DNA from: Streptomyces chartreusis
GTDB lineage: Bacteria > Actinomycetota > Actinomycetes > Streptomycetales > Streptomycetaceae
Reading direction: 5' to 3'
NCBI RefSeq assembly: GCF_008704715.1
Contig: NZ_CP023689.1
Location: forward strand, 4,278,001-4,342,000
DNA length: 64,000 nt
In this document: positions 35,354 to 43,744 of the stretch, piece by piece
Numbering within the stretch: the first letter of the stretch is position 1
Layout of the letters: each line of letters starts with the position of its first letter
Program-made: the position numbers and the translations under genes
Notes under the pieces: model-generated
What the model saw: only the letters and a program-made list of their open reading frames with translations
Told to the model about the DNA's origin: nothing
The model's database searches: none

Positions 35354-36175
35354 ATGGAGGCACCCCGCCACGACACCCGCGGGATCGTCGACCCGTCCGG
35401 GTTGCTGCGGCGCGTGCGGTTCCGCCGCCACGAGCCCGCCGAGCCGCTGCGCCGGTACGTCGAGTGGTACTGGCTCATCGACTGGGACCTGCCCGAGCCC
35501 TACGCCTCCCACGTCGTCCCGCACCCGGCGGTCAACCTGACCTTCCAGTGGGACGAGGACGAGGGACCGCCGTACGCGGAGGTCACCGGCGTCGCGCTCG
35601 GCATGTACACCCGGAAGCTGACCGGGCGGGGCCGGGTCTGCGGGGTGAAATTCCGGCCCGGCGGATTCCGTCCGTACGCCCCCGACGCCCCCGTCTCCCA
35701 CTGGACGGGCCGCGCGCTGCCTGCAGGCGAGGTGTTCCAGGGGGCCACCGCCGACACCGCCCGCACGATCGTCACCGGGGCCGACGACCCCGCCCGGGTG
35801 GCCGCCCTGGACGCCTTCCTCCTCGCGCTCCCCCGCACCCCCGACCCCCAGGCCGACCTCGCGATCGGCCTCGTCCGCCGCATCCGTGCCGACCGCACGG
35901 TCCTGCGCGTCGGCGACTTCGCGCAGGCGCAGGGCCTGTCGGTCCGGGCGCTGCAACGGCTCTTCTCCACCCACGTCGGCGTCAGCCCCAAGTGGTGCAT
36001 CCTGCGCTACCGCATCCACGAGGCCCTGGAGCTCGCCGGCACCCGCACGGACGTCGACTGGGCCGCCCTCGCAGCCGACCTCGGCTACGCCGACCAGGCC
36101 CACCTGATCCGGGACTTCACCGCAACGGTGGGAGTACCACCGACGGCGTACACACAGGGCACAGAGCCCCGATAG
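35354..36175 (+). CDS. AraC-family transcriptional regulator (DUF6597 N-terminus)
   Basis: A 273-residue regulator. The N-terminal ~130 residues (RRYVEWYWLIDWDLPEPYASHVVPHPAVNLTFQ shortened) form the DUF6597 domain common in actinobacterial AraC proteins; the C-terminal double HTH contains VGDFAQAQGLSVRALQRLFSTHVGVSPKW and WAALAADLGYADQAHLIRDFTATVGVPP. It may regulate the divergent DinB-fold gene. It is followed by a tandem intergenic repeat. Confidence 0.9.
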   Translation: MEAPRHDTRGIVDPSGLLRRVRFRRHEPAEPLRRYVEWYWLIDWDLPEPYASHVVPHPAVNLTFQWDEDEGPPYAEVTGVALGMYTRKLTGRGRVCGVKFRPGGFRPYAPDAPVSHWTGRALPAGEVFQGATADTARTIVTGADDPARVAALDAFLLALPRTPDPQADLAIGLVRRIRADRTVLRVGDFAQAQGLSVRALQRLFSTHVGVSPKWCILRYRIHEALELAGTRTDVDWAALAADLGYADQAHLIRDFTATVGVPPTAYTQGTEPR

Positions 36176-36222
36176 CCCCCGAATCCCCTGGACCTGTGCC
36201 GACGACGCCGCCAACCACCAAC

Positions 36223-36427
36223 GCCCCAAAGGGGCGCGGGGAACTGCGCGACCAACCACGACGCCGCCGCACCCGAACGACCACCCATCGCGCCACCCCC
36301 AAGGGGCGCGGGGAACTGCGCAACCACCCACGACGCCGCCGCACCCGAACGACCACCCATCGCGCCACCCCCCAAGGGGCGCGGGGAACTGCGCAACCAC
36401 CCACGACGCCGCCGCACCCGAACGACA
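36223..36427. repeat. Three tandem copies of a ~72-bp Streptomyces-type intergenic repeat
   Basis: Copies start at 36229, 36301 and 36374 with AAGGGGCGCGGGGAACTGCG and continue through ACGACGCCGCCGCACCCGAA and a CACCCATCGCGCCACC linker. Unit length is 72-73 bp. Each copy starts with a small hairpin (CCCC-AA-GGGG) and contains GCGC dyads. It fills the space between two convergent genes and probably acts as a bidirectional terminator. The unit resembles a dispersed sequence seen in many Streptomyces genomes. Confidence 0.85.
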
Positions 36428-36443
36428 CACCCCGGCACCCCGG

Positions 36444-37334
36444 TCACGGCACAAGCACCAGCCTCCCCCGCACCCCACCCTCCCCCAGCCGCGCATGCGC
36501 CTTCGCCGCGTCGTCCAGGGCGTACGTCTCCGCCACCCGCAGGACCAGCGCCCCCTCGTCCACCAGCCGCACCAGTTCGGCGAGCTGCGCACCGTCCGCG
36601 CTCACCTCGACCGCACCCGTCCGCACCCCGCGCACCGGCCCCGGCTCGGCGTGCGGGATGACGCCGATGTAGGCGCCCCCGTCCCGCACCCACTCCAGCG
36701 CGGGCTCGCCCAGGACCGCCGCGTCCAGCACCGCGTCGAAGCTCCCCGCCCCGGCACCGCCCGCCGTGAAACCGGCGGCACCGAGCGACCGTACGAACTC
36801 CTCGTCGGCCTCCCGCGCCAGCGCGGTGACCGTGATCCCGCGCCGCGCGGCGAGCTGCACGGCGTAGGCGCCGACCGCGCCCGCCGCACCCGTGACCAGC
36901 AACGACCGCCCGGACGTCAGCTCGAGGCGGTCCAGGGCCTGGAGGGCGGTCAGCGCGTTCAGCGGCAGCGAAGCCGCGTGCACCGCGTCCGCGGTCGCCG
37001 GCGCCGGGGCCACGGCGTCCGAGTCCACCACGACGTACTCGGCGTGCGTGCCGAGCGGCTTGACCATGCCGTAGTGCAGGGCCACCACCGCGTCGCCCAC
37101 GCTCCACGGTCCGGCACCGCCGACCGCGTCCACCGTCCCGGCGACGTCCCAGCCGAGGCCGGTCCGCCCCTGAAGAGCTCCGAAGACCCCGGCCCGCACA
37201 CCCGCGTCCACGGGGTTCAGCGCGGCCGCCGCGACCTTGATCCGTATCTGCCGCTCGCCGGGCTCCGGTACGCCGGTCTCCACGACCTCCACGACCTCGG
37301 GCCCACCGACCGAATCCACCACTACAGCACGCAC
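36444..37334 (-). CDS. Quinone oxidoreductase / zinc-independent medium-chain reductase
   Basis: A 296-residue NADP-dependent oxidoreductase of the medium-chain dehydrogenase superfamily (quinone oxidoreductase-like). GroES-like N-terminal domain: VRAVVVDSVGGPEVVEVVETGVPEPG and VAAAALNPVDAGVRAG; Rossmann domain with VTGAAGAVGAYAVQLAA. No structural-zinc cysteines are present. GTG 37334 is preferred over upstream 37385 because GAGGAGA lies 6 nt before it. Divergent from an HxlR regulator, a common pairing for electrophile or quinone response. Confidence 0.9.
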   Translation of the reverse strand: MRAVVVDSVGGPEVVEVVETGVPEPGERQIRIKVAAAALNPVDAGVRAGVFGALQGRTGLGWDVAGTVDAVGGAGPWSVGDAVVALHYGMVKPLGTHAEYVVVDSDAVAPAPATADAVHAASLPLNALTALQALDRLELTSGRSLLVTGAAGAVGAYAVQLAARRGITVTALAREADEEFVRSLGAAGFTAGGAGAGSFDAVLDAAVLGEPALEWVRDGGAYIGVIPHAEPGPVRGVRTGAVEVSADGAQLAELVRLVDEGALVLRVAETYALDDAAKAHARLGEGGVRGRLVLVP

Positions 37335-37405
37335 AGCGACTCTCCTCGGTTCGTCAGCGTGTGGACGGGACGCTCTCCCGACCACCTGCGAGCAACCCTA
37401 GGAAG

Positions 37406-37432
37406 AGTTACTATCTCTGGGTAAGTAGTTAC
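37406..37432. promoter_or_regulatory. Candidate HxlR operator region
   Basis: In the 130-bp divergent space the hexamer AGTTAC occurs at 37406-37411 and 37427-37432, 21 bp apart (two helical turns), with a TACT/AGTA inverted element (37409-37412, 37424-37427) between. This AT-richer patch is the likely promoter and operator for both genes. Confidence 0.4.
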
Positions 37433-37464
37433 CTGAGAGTGCGTACCTACCCCAGAGGTGAGCC

Positions 37465-37872
37465 ATGGCGACCACGACGGCGGCCCAGCGGCGCGAACAG
37501 GCCCGGATCGAGTACGACGCGTTCCTCAAGAGCTGCCCGACCAACCAGCTCCTGGACCGCATCAGCGACAAGTGGGTCAGCCTCGTCGTCTCCGCCCTCG
37601 CCCCCGGCCCCCTGCGCTACAGCGACCTCGGCCGCAAGATCGCCGGCGTCAGCCCCAAGATGCTGACCCAGACCCTGCGCACCCTCGAACGCGACGGCCT
37701 GCTCACCCGCACCGTCACCCCGTCCGTCCCGGTCCGCGTCGACTACGAACTCACCGCGCTCGGCCAGAACCTCGCCCTGCTGCTGACCGCCGTGAAGACC
37801 TGGGCGGAGACCCACTTCGACGAGGTGCACCGGTCCCGCGAGCGCTACGACGCCGAGACCCCGGCGGGCTGA
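37465..37872 (+). CDS. HxlR-family transcriptional regulator
   Basis: A 135-residue winged-helix regulator. The family signature is clear: CPTNQLLDRISDKWVSLVVSAL, LRYSDLGRKIAGVSPKMLTQTLRTLERDGLL, then RVDYELTALG. The single Cys36-region cysteine (SCPTNQ) is the position used for redox or electrophile sensing in several HxlR proteins. AGAGGTG ribosome site before the ATG. Probable regulator of the divergent quinone oxidoreductase. Confidence 0.93.
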   Translation: MATTTAAQRREQARIEYDAFLKSCPTNQLLDRISDKWVSLVVSALAPGPLRYSDLGRKIAGVSPKMLTQTLRTLERDGLLTRTVTPSVPVRVDYELTALGQNLALLLTAVKTWAETHFDEVHRSRERYDAETPAG

Positions 37873-37875
37873 GGT

Positions 37876-38379
37876 TCAGAAGTAGTACGTGTCGCCCGTG
37901 TCCAGCACGAGCACGCGCTGCCGCTCCGCCGCCGCCCGGCTCTCGTCGACCGTCCCGTCGCTGCCCACCGGATCGAACTCCAGCAGCACCTCCGTCGGCG
38001 CCTCGCGCAGCCGTACCCGCAGGCCGATGCGCTCACCCGTGTCGTGCGCGCCCAGCCGCCCGACCCGGCACCGCACCGCCCGGTCCCCCTCCGGCGCACA
38101 CCGCGCGGGCAGCGTCTGCCCCTCCTCCAGCGGCTGTGACCAGCGAATCCGCACCACGGAGTCCGGCACGGCAGCCGCCCCGTGATTGTGCGGCGTGAAC
38201 CGTACGTCGACCCGCTCCCCGACGATGCCGGCGGAGCCGTGATAGGCGAGCCCGACCTCGGCCCCGCGCACCGCCTCGGCCCCGCGCACCGCCCCCGGGG
38301 TCCCGGCGGCCGGAGCCACCCCGCCGACCGCCGTCACCACGACCGCGCCGCACACCGCAGCAACCCGCATCCGCCGCAT
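37876..38379 (-). CDS. Secreted hypothetical protein
   Basis: A 167-residue protein with a Sec-type signal peptide (MRRMRVAAVCGAVVVTAVGGVAPAAG, cleavage likely after an AXA-like site) and a beta-rich mature domain containing GERVDVRFTPHNHGAAAVPDSVVRI, two cysteines (RCAPEGDRAVRCRVG) and a C-terminal VLVLDTGDTYYF. It resembles an extracellular immunoglobulin-like fold but I recognise no family. ATG 38379 has GAGGAG 8 nt upstream and is better than ATG 38394. It ends 3 nt from the convergent HxlR stop. Confidence 0.7.
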   Translation of the reverse strand: MRRMRVAAVCGAVVVTAVGGVAPAAGTPGAVRGAEAVRGAEVGLAYHGSAGIVGERVDVRFTPHNHGAAAVPDSVVRIRWSQPLEEGQTLPARCAPEGDRAVRCRVGRLGAHDTGERIGLRVRLREAPTEVLLEFDPVGSDGTVDESRAAAERQRVLVLDTGDTYYF

Positions 38380-38501
38380 ACCGCCACTCCTCACTCCACG
38401 TGGTCGTAGCGATGTATCCCCCGCCCGGCGCCCGGCAGGCGCCGTCCAACAGGTGACACGCGGCGAAAAGCCCCCCGCGACGGCATGCGAAGCTCGTCGC
38501 C

Positions 38502-38837
38502 ATGCTGATCCTCCGCTCCGTCGCCCTGTTCGTCGTCGCCGCGCTGTTCGAGATCGGCGGCGCGTGGCTGGTCTGGCAGGGCGTGCGCGAACACCGCGGC
38601 TGGCTGTGGATCGGCGCCGGCGTGATGGCCCTCGGCGCGTACGGCTTCATCGCCACGCTCCAGCCCGACGCGAACTTCGGCCGGATCCTCGCCGCGTACG
38701 GAGGTGTCTTCGTCGCCGGTTCGCTGGCCTGGGGGATGGTCGCCGACGGCTACCGCCCGGACCGCTGGGACGTCACGGGCGCGCTGATCTGCCTCGCGGG
38801 CATGGCCGTGATCATGTACGCCCCGCGAGGGAACTGA
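38502..38837 (+). CDS. YnfA family (UPF0060) small membrane protein
   Basis: A 111-residue protein with four hydrophobic helices: LILRSVALFVVAALFEIGGAWLVW, LWIGAGVMALGAYGFIATL, RILAAYGGVFVAGSLAWGM and VTGALICLAGMAVIMY. This is the YnfA/UPF0060 family, related in fold to small multidrug resistance exporters. Function is not established. Length is standard. No operon partner. Confidence 0.92.
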   Translation: MLILRSVALFVVAALFEIGGAWLVWQGVREHRGWLWIGAGVMALGAYGFIATLQPDANFGRILAAYGGVFVAGSLAWGMVADGYRPDRWDVTGALICLAGMAVIMYAPRGN

Positions 38838-38861
38838 CCGGCGTCTCCCGCCGGGCCCGGC

Positions 38862-39296
38862 TCAGGACGCCTCGTCGGGCAGCAGCCCCAACTGCCCCAG
38901 GAACTCCATCTCGTCGAAGTAGAGCCGGTAGTCGACGATCCGCCCGGCGTCGTCGACCGTGGCGAAGTCCACCCCGCGGATCCTGATCTCCTTCTGCGTC
39001 GGCGGCAGCGTCTCCCCCGTCGGCAACTGGATCGGCCCGGTGTTCCTGCCGGTGAAGACGCCCTCGTCGATCGCCGTGTTGCCGACCTCGTAGGCGTGCA
39101 CCGACTGGTACGAGCCGTCCGGCACCGCCTCGGTCATCTGTCGCCAGTACGCCGCGATGTCGTCGCGCCCGTGCAGCTCCCCGCCGTCCGGGGTGACCGC
39201 GACCGCGTCCTGCGCGTAGAGACCGGCGATGGCGTCGGAGTTGCCGGCGGTGATCGCCGTGGTGAGCCGGTCCATGACCTCACGTGCCTGTCCCAT
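38862..39296 (-). CDS. SnoaL/NTF2-like nuclear-transport-factor-2-fold protein
   Basis: A 144-residue protein with the NTF2-like cone fold: LTTAITAGNSDAIAGLYAQDAVAVTPDGGELHGRDDIAAYWRQM is the typical first half, and GRIVDYRLYFDEMEFLGQLGLL the end. Such proteins are small hydrolases, isomerases or ligand binders; the function here is open. ATG 39296 has a GGAGGTGGATC ribosome site; the frame upstream lacks a better start. Convergent with the YnfA gene. Confidence 0.85.
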   Translation of the reverse strand: MGQAREVMDRLTTAITAGNSDAIAGLYAQDAVAVTPDGGELHGRDDIAAYWRQMTEAVPDGSYQSVHAYEVGNTAIDEGVFTGRNTGPIQLPTGETLPPTQKEIRIRGVDFATVDDAGRIVDYRLYFDEMEFLGQLGLLPDEAS

Positions 39297-39415
39297 GATC
39301 CACCTCCTGCCCGAGGGATCACCCGTCTCATTGTCCCACCGCACCGCGCGCCTATCCTGGCCGGACAGGCTCTCGGCCCAGGCCCCAGCCGCATCGACCC
39401 GCACGAGGAGCAGCC

Positions 39416-40192
39416 ATGCCCACCGCCGCACCGTCCGCCGCCTCCCGCATCGCCGTCGTCACCGGTGCGAGCAGCGGAATCGGAGCCGCCACGGCACGGC
39501 AGCTCGCCGCGGCCGGCTACCGCGTGGTCCTCACCGCCCGCCGCAAGGACCGCATCGAGGCGCTGGCCGAGGAGATCAACGCGGCCGGGCACGCCGCGAC
39601 CGCGTACCAGCTCGACGTGACCGACCGCGCGGCCGTGGACGAGTTCGCGACGGCCTTCAAGAGCATCGGCGTCCTCGTCAACAACGCCGGCGGCGCGCTC
39701 GGCGCCGACCCGGTCGCGACCGGCGACCCGGCCGACTGGCGCACGATGTACGAGACGAACGTCATCGGCACCCTGAACCTCACCCAGGCCCTGCTGCCCA
39801 AGCTGGAGGCGAGCGGCGACGGCACGGTGGTCGTCCTGTCCTCCACGGCCGGCCACGGCACCTACGAGGGCGGCGGTGGCTACGTCGCCGCCAAGCACGG
39901 CGCCCACGTCCTCGCCGAGACGCTCCGCCTGGAGATCGTCGGCCGCCCGGTCCGCGTCATCGAGGTCGCGCCCGGCATGGTCAGGACCGACGAGTTCGCC
40001 CTGACCCGCTTCGGCGGCGACGAGACCAGGGCGGCGAAGGTCTACGAGGGCGTGGCCGAGCCCCTCACCGCCGACGACGTCGCCGACACCATCACCTGGG
40101 CGGTCACCCGCCCCAGCCACGTGAACATCGACCTCCTCGTCGTCCGCCCCCGCGCCCAGGCATCCAACACGAAGGTGCACAGGGACCTGTAG
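39416..40192 (+). CDS. SDR-family NAD(P)-dependent oxidoreductase
   Basis: A 258-residue classical short-chain dehydrogenase: cofactor motif VVTGASSGIGAATARQ, NNAGG structural motif, catalytic Ser in VVLSSTAG and YVAAK (Tyr-X-X-X-Lys), and VIEVAPGMVRTDEF. It resembles YdfG/serine-dehydrogenase-like SDRs. The ARRK segment after beta2 suggests NADP. Its stop TAG overlaps the GTG of the next small gene (TAGTG). Confidence 0.93.
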   Translation: MPTAAPSAASRIAVVTGASSGIGAATARQLAAAGYRVVLTARRKDRIEALAEEINAAGHAATAYQLDVTDRAAVDEFATAFKSIGVLVNNAGGALGADPVATGDPADWRTMYETNVIGTLNLTQALLPKLEASGDGTVVVLSSTAGHGTYEGGGGYVAAKHGAHVLAETLRLEIVGRPVRVIEVAPGMVRTDEFALTRFGGDETRAAKVYEGVAEPLTADDVADTITWAVTRPSHVNIDLLVVRPRAQASNTKVHRDL

Positions 40193-40320
40193 TGGCACAG
40201 GACGACCGCAAGGACCCCCACGACGAACGCCAGATGTGGTGGTGGCTCGGCTACTTCCTCTTCGGCATCCACATCGTGGCCTTCGTAATGATCTACGCGG
40301 TGACCCACGCCCCGAAGTAA
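40192..40320 (+). CDS. Small single-span membrane protein (DUF6126-like)
   Basis: A 42-residue protein: a charged N-terminus (VAQDDRKDPHDERQ) and one membrane helix (WWWLGYFLFGIHIVAFVMIYAV). GTG 40192 overlaps the SDR stop, so it is translated by coupling. It matches small actinobacterial membrane proteins of the DUF6126 kind as I recall them. Function unknown. Confidence 0.75.
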   Translation: MAQDDRKDPHDERQMWWWLGYFLFGIHIVAFVMIYAVTHAPK

Positions 40321-40461
40321 CCCACAGGGGTGAACCCCATCGATCACCCGACGGGAGTCCGAACAGTCGACCTAGGCTCGCGCCACAACATCAAAACGAC
40401 GGCCCCCGGCCGGGCGGCATCCCGACCGAGGACCTGACCAGCAAGGAAGTGGAGCTTCCCT

Positions 40462-41288
40462 GTGGCCAACTGCGAGCCTAGCGTCCACCGGTTCATGGAC
40501 CTGAGGGTCCCCGAGTACGCGTACATGTTCGGCTTCTTACAGGCGGACGGGCATCTCTCCCAACAGTCCCGGCAGCGGGGGCGGTTGACGGTCGAGATCA
40601 GCGCGCGAGACATCGATCTCCTGCGTACGTTCCAGAAGCTGACGCCGTACAACAGCAGCATCACCGAGCGCACTCGATCCACGAACTTCGCCGAGACTGC
40701 CCACTCAGCGATCTGGAGCCTCTGCTCCCTCGAAGCCAGGACCAAGCTCAACGAACTCGGCCTGCCGTACGGCCACAAGTCGAAGACAATCACTCCGCCA
40801 GGTATCGAGTTCTCACACCGCGACTACCTACGAGGGGTCGTCGACGCCGACGGTTCGGTGGGCTACACCAGCCAGGGGTTCCCCTTCTTGTCCCTGGCAA
40901 CGAAGAGCACTGCCATCGCGGTCTTCGCGTGCTCCTACGCAAGGGAGATCACAGGAGCCGAACGCACTCTCAAACGCAACGCGCGGGACGGCATTTACAA
41001 CGTCATGTACACGAAGGAAAACGCCCAGCAGTTGACTGCCCACGTCTACTACCCGGGTTGCCTGTCACTGGAGCGGAAGCAGATCGCTGCTGACTCACTC
41101 GCCCATGGGTCCGTCCCGCAGGGATGGGGCGCAGGCCACCGCGCATCCAATGGACCGCCGAAATGGACCGAGTCCTCCTTGCTGCACCAACCATCGCCCA
41201 CGCGGCAGCGGAGCTCGGCTACTCCACCAGCCCGTGTCAAAACCGTCGGTGGAAGCTGTTGCACGGAGTAGTGCCGCTGCCGGACTGA
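40462..41288 (+). pseudogene. LAGLIDADG homing-endonuclease-type gene with a frameshift
   Basis: A free-standing LAGLIDADG protein. Motif 1 is MFGFLQADGHL (residues ~22-32) and motif 2 is YLRGVVDADGSVG (~122-134), both with the catalytic Asp. The first frame stops at 41271 with a nonsense tail. From about 41106 another frame continues the protein sensibly, with an HTH-like RIQWTAEMDRVLLAAP and AELGYSTSPCQNRRWKLLHG, ending at TGA 41286-41288. Adding one T after CAT at 41104-41106 would join them as SLAH-WVRPAG, so one base is missing. A TTA leucine codon (40537) marks it as foreign or bldA-dependent. GTG start with GGAAGTGGAG upstream. Confidence 0.8.
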
Positions 41289-41295
41289 ACAGTGG

Positions 41296-41331
41296 GTGAC
41301 GGGCGCGGCCCACCAGCACCCCGCCCGTCAC
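41296..41331. terminator. Bidirectional terminator between the endonuclease gene and rtcB
   Basis: 10-bp perfect stem GTGACGGGCG (41296-41305) with CGCCCGTCAC (41322-41331), 16-nt loop, in the 46-bp convergent space. Confidence 0.8.
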
Positions 41332-41334
41332 TCT

Positions 41335-42528
41335 CTACCCCTTCACGCAGATGACCTGCTTCAGCTTGGCCACGACCTGGACAAGGTCCCTCTGCTGATC
41401 GATGACCTGCTCGATCGGCTTGTATGCAGCCGGAATCTCGTCCACGACGCCGGAGTCCTTCCGACACTCCACGCCCCTGGTCTGCTCCTCCAGGTCCTTC
41501 GTCGTGAAGCGACGCTTCGCTGCGTTACGGCTCATGCGCCGACCCGCGCCGTGGGACGCCGAGTTGAAGGCCTTCTCGTTGCCGAGACCCTTCACGATGT
41601 ACGAGCCCGTCCCCATCGAACCCGGAATGATCCCGTATTCACCGGAGCCGGCCCGGATCGCGCCTTTACGAGTCACGAGCAGATCCATGCCTTCGTACCG
41701 TTCCTCGGCCACATAATTGTGGTGACACGAAATCTCCGGCTCGAAGGTCGGCTTCGCCTTCTTGAACTCCTTGCGGATGACGTCCTTGAGGAGAGCCATC
41801 ATGATCGTGCGGTTGTACTTGGCGTACTCCTGCGCCCAGAACAAGTCGTTTCGGTACGCCGCCATCTGCGGAGTGTCCGCCACGAAGACGGCGAGATCGC
41901 GATCCACCAGACCCTGGTTGTGCGGGAGCTTCTGGGCCACGCCGATGTGGTGCTCGGCCAGTTCCTTGCCGATGTTGCGCGAACCGGAGTGCAGCATCAG
42001 CCACACCTGCCCAGAATCGCAAACGGTTACTTCCGCAAAGTGATTCCCGGCTCCGAGCGTTCCCATCTGCTTGGTCGCCCGCTCCTGACGGAACTTCACC
42101 GCCTCGGCGACCCCCTCGAACCGCCCCCAGAAGCCGTCCCACCCCGACGTGCCGAAGCCGTGCAGCCGGCCGGGGTCGACAGGGCTGTCATGCATGCCCC
42201 GCCCCACCGGAATCGCCTGCTCGATCTTCGACCGCAGCCGGGACAGGTCCCCCGGCAGGTCGTTCGCCGTCAGGGACGTCCGCACCGCCGACATACCGCA
42301 GCCGATGTCCACGCCGACCGCCGCGGGGCACACGGCCCCGTGCATCGCGATGACGGACCCGACCGTCGCGCCCTTTCCGTAATGCACGTCCGGCATCACG
42401 GCGAGGCCCTTGATCCACGGCAGGGTCGCGACGTTCTGGAGCTGCTGGAGTGCGGAGCCCTCGATCGTCGCCGGGTCGGCCCACATACGGATGGGAACCT
42501 TCGCGCCCGGCATCTCCACGTACGACAT
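41335..42528 (-). CDS. rtcB: RNA-splicing ligase RtcB
   Basis: A 397-residue GTP- and Mn-dependent RNA ligase that joins 2',3'-cyclic phosphate to 5'-OH ends. Metal and guanylylation residues are visible: DIGCGM (Cys), GTLGAGNHFAEV (His), MLHSGSRNIG (His), SCHHNYVAEE (His) and NSASHGAGRRMSR, where the His is the GMP-accepting residue. The ATG at 42528 (MSYVEMPGAKVPI) has GAGG 5 nt upstream. The gene is uninterrupted, so it holds no intein. Role in Streptomyces: RNA repair or tRNA repair; no archease gene is seen nearby. Confidence 0.96.
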   Translation of the reverse strand: MSYVEMPGAKVPIRMWADPATIEGSALQQLQNVATLPWIKGLAVMPDVHYGKGATVGSVIAMHGAVCPAAVGVDIGCGMSAVRTSLTANDLPGDLSRLRSKIEQAIPVGRGMHDSPVDPGRLHGFGTSGWDGFWGRFEGVAEAVKFRQERATKQMGTLGAGNHFAEVTVCDSGQVWLMLHSGSRNIGKELAEHHIGVAQKLPHNQGLVDRDLAVFVADTPQMAAYRNDLFWAQEYAKYNRTIMMALLKDVIRKEFKKAKPTFEPEISCHHNYVAEERYEGMDLLVTRKGAIRAGSGEYGIIPGSMGTGSYIVKGLGNEKAFNSASHGAGRRMSRNAAKRRFTTKDLEEQTRGVECRKDSGVVDEIPAAYKPIEQVIDQQRDLVQVVAKLKQVICVKG

Positions 42529-42744
42529 ATCGTCCTCAATCCCCCGGAAACAAAACACAAGTCTGAAAACGCAAAACCGGCGCCAGGGTCGATGAAAAGG
42601 GACAACGGACCGGCGTCCACGGTGGTGCGTGCGATACACATTGTCTCCAGTGGGCGCCCCCGCGCGGCAAGCGAATAACCAGCGGGGACACTGAGAGACC
42701 GGCAGCGGACCGACCACACAGCCACCGTCGAGAGGAGCCTGACC

Positions 42745-43608
42745 GTGCAGCGGAAGGCCTATGTATCCGGCGTCGCCGCACTCCTCGCGGCGCTGCTGGC
42801 AGGCTGCACCGGCAGCTCCGACAGCGGCGGCGCGACCGACGACTCCAACCCGGGCGACACCGGCACGGCGACCGCGACGGCCGAACCCGGCCGTTACCGC
42901 ACGCTCCCCGAACCCTGCGGCGTGGTCGGCGAGGACACCCTCGACTCGCTCCTACCCGGCATCCAGGAACTCACGGACGCCGACCAGCAGGAGAAGGCGT
43001 ACGAGGGCACTCCGACGCTCACCTACGACACCGACCGCAAGATCGGCTGCCGTTGGAAGGTGGACTCCGCCGAAGCCACCGACCACCTCTTCGTCGGCTT
43101 CGAGCGTGTCGTGTCGTACGACACCTCGGTCAGCGACGACAGCGAGGCCGAGCAGCTCTTCGCGACCGAGCAGGAGGCGGCGGACCTGCCCGAGCCCGTG
43201 AGTTCGGACAGTGACACCGCGGGCGGCGAGGGCACCGCGAGCACCGACCCGAGCGGCAGCCCGAGCGGCTCGCCCTCCGCCCCGGCCGCCAACTCCGCGT
43301 CCCCGTCCGTTTCGTCCTCCACGTCCCCCTCCGCGTCCGCGTCGACCGACGCCGCCGGCGCCGCCGAACTCCAGCCCCGGGTACTGGAGGACCTCGGCGA
43401 CGAGGCGTTCCTCGACGACCGGCTCGCCGGCTCCGGTTCAACGGCTCAGCAGCGCACCGTGACTGTGGCGTTCCGCACGTCCAACGTGATCGTGACCATC
43501 GAGTACGAGGAGCAGCCGGCGACCGTCGGCGTCGTCCCGGACAGCGAGGAAATGCAGGACAGGGCGCAGAAACTGGCGGCACAGCTGGCGGACGCGCTGT
43601 CGGAATAG
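42745..43608 (+). CDS. Secreted lipoprotein with DUF3558-like domain (1)
   Basis: A 287-residue lipoprotein: signal MQRKAYVSGVAALLAALLAGC with lipobox LAGC (Cys21), a Ser/Thr/Gly linker, then a globular domain with the CGVV...GCRWKVD disulfide pattern seen in DUF3558-like proteins. A central ~50-residue Ser/Ala/Pro stretch is probably disordered. Function unknown; extracytoplasmic. It is followed at 136 nt by a paralogue. Confidence 0.8.
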   Translation: MQRKAYVSGVAALLAALLAGCTGSSDSGGATDDSNPGDTGTATATAEPGRYRTLPEPCGVVGEDTLDSLLPGIQELTDADQQEKAYEGTPTLTYDTDRKIGCRWKVDSAEATDHLFVGFERVVSYDTSVSDDSEAEQLFATEQEAADLPEPVSSDSDTAGGEGTASTDPSGSPSGSPSAPAANSASPSVSSSTSPSASASTDAAGAAELQPRVLEDLGDEAFLDDRLAGSGSTAQQRTVTVAFRTSNVIVTIEYEEQPATVGVVPDSEEMQDRAQKLAAQLADALSE

Positions 43609-43744
43609 CGCCCGTTCTTCACACCTCCACCCCCCTGTGCGACGTAACCGAAACGAGACCGCACAGCTTCTTCACCGCGTACCGTGGCCCCTCGGACCCG
43701 ATCCGACCGCAGGAACCACAGTGGCAGTCATGAGTGAAGGAACC

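Noticed and set aside
36223..36427. Possible CRISPR array
   Set aside because: Only three units of 72-73 bp in direct contact, no variable spacers, no cas genes.
40321..40461. tRNA or integration site near the endonuclease gene
   Set aside because: No cloverleaf or CCA end could be folded by eye; no integrase gene is present.
40462..42528. Intein in rtcB
   Set aside because: rtcB is continuous and of normal length; the LAGLIDADG gene is separate and convergent and has no splicing motifs.
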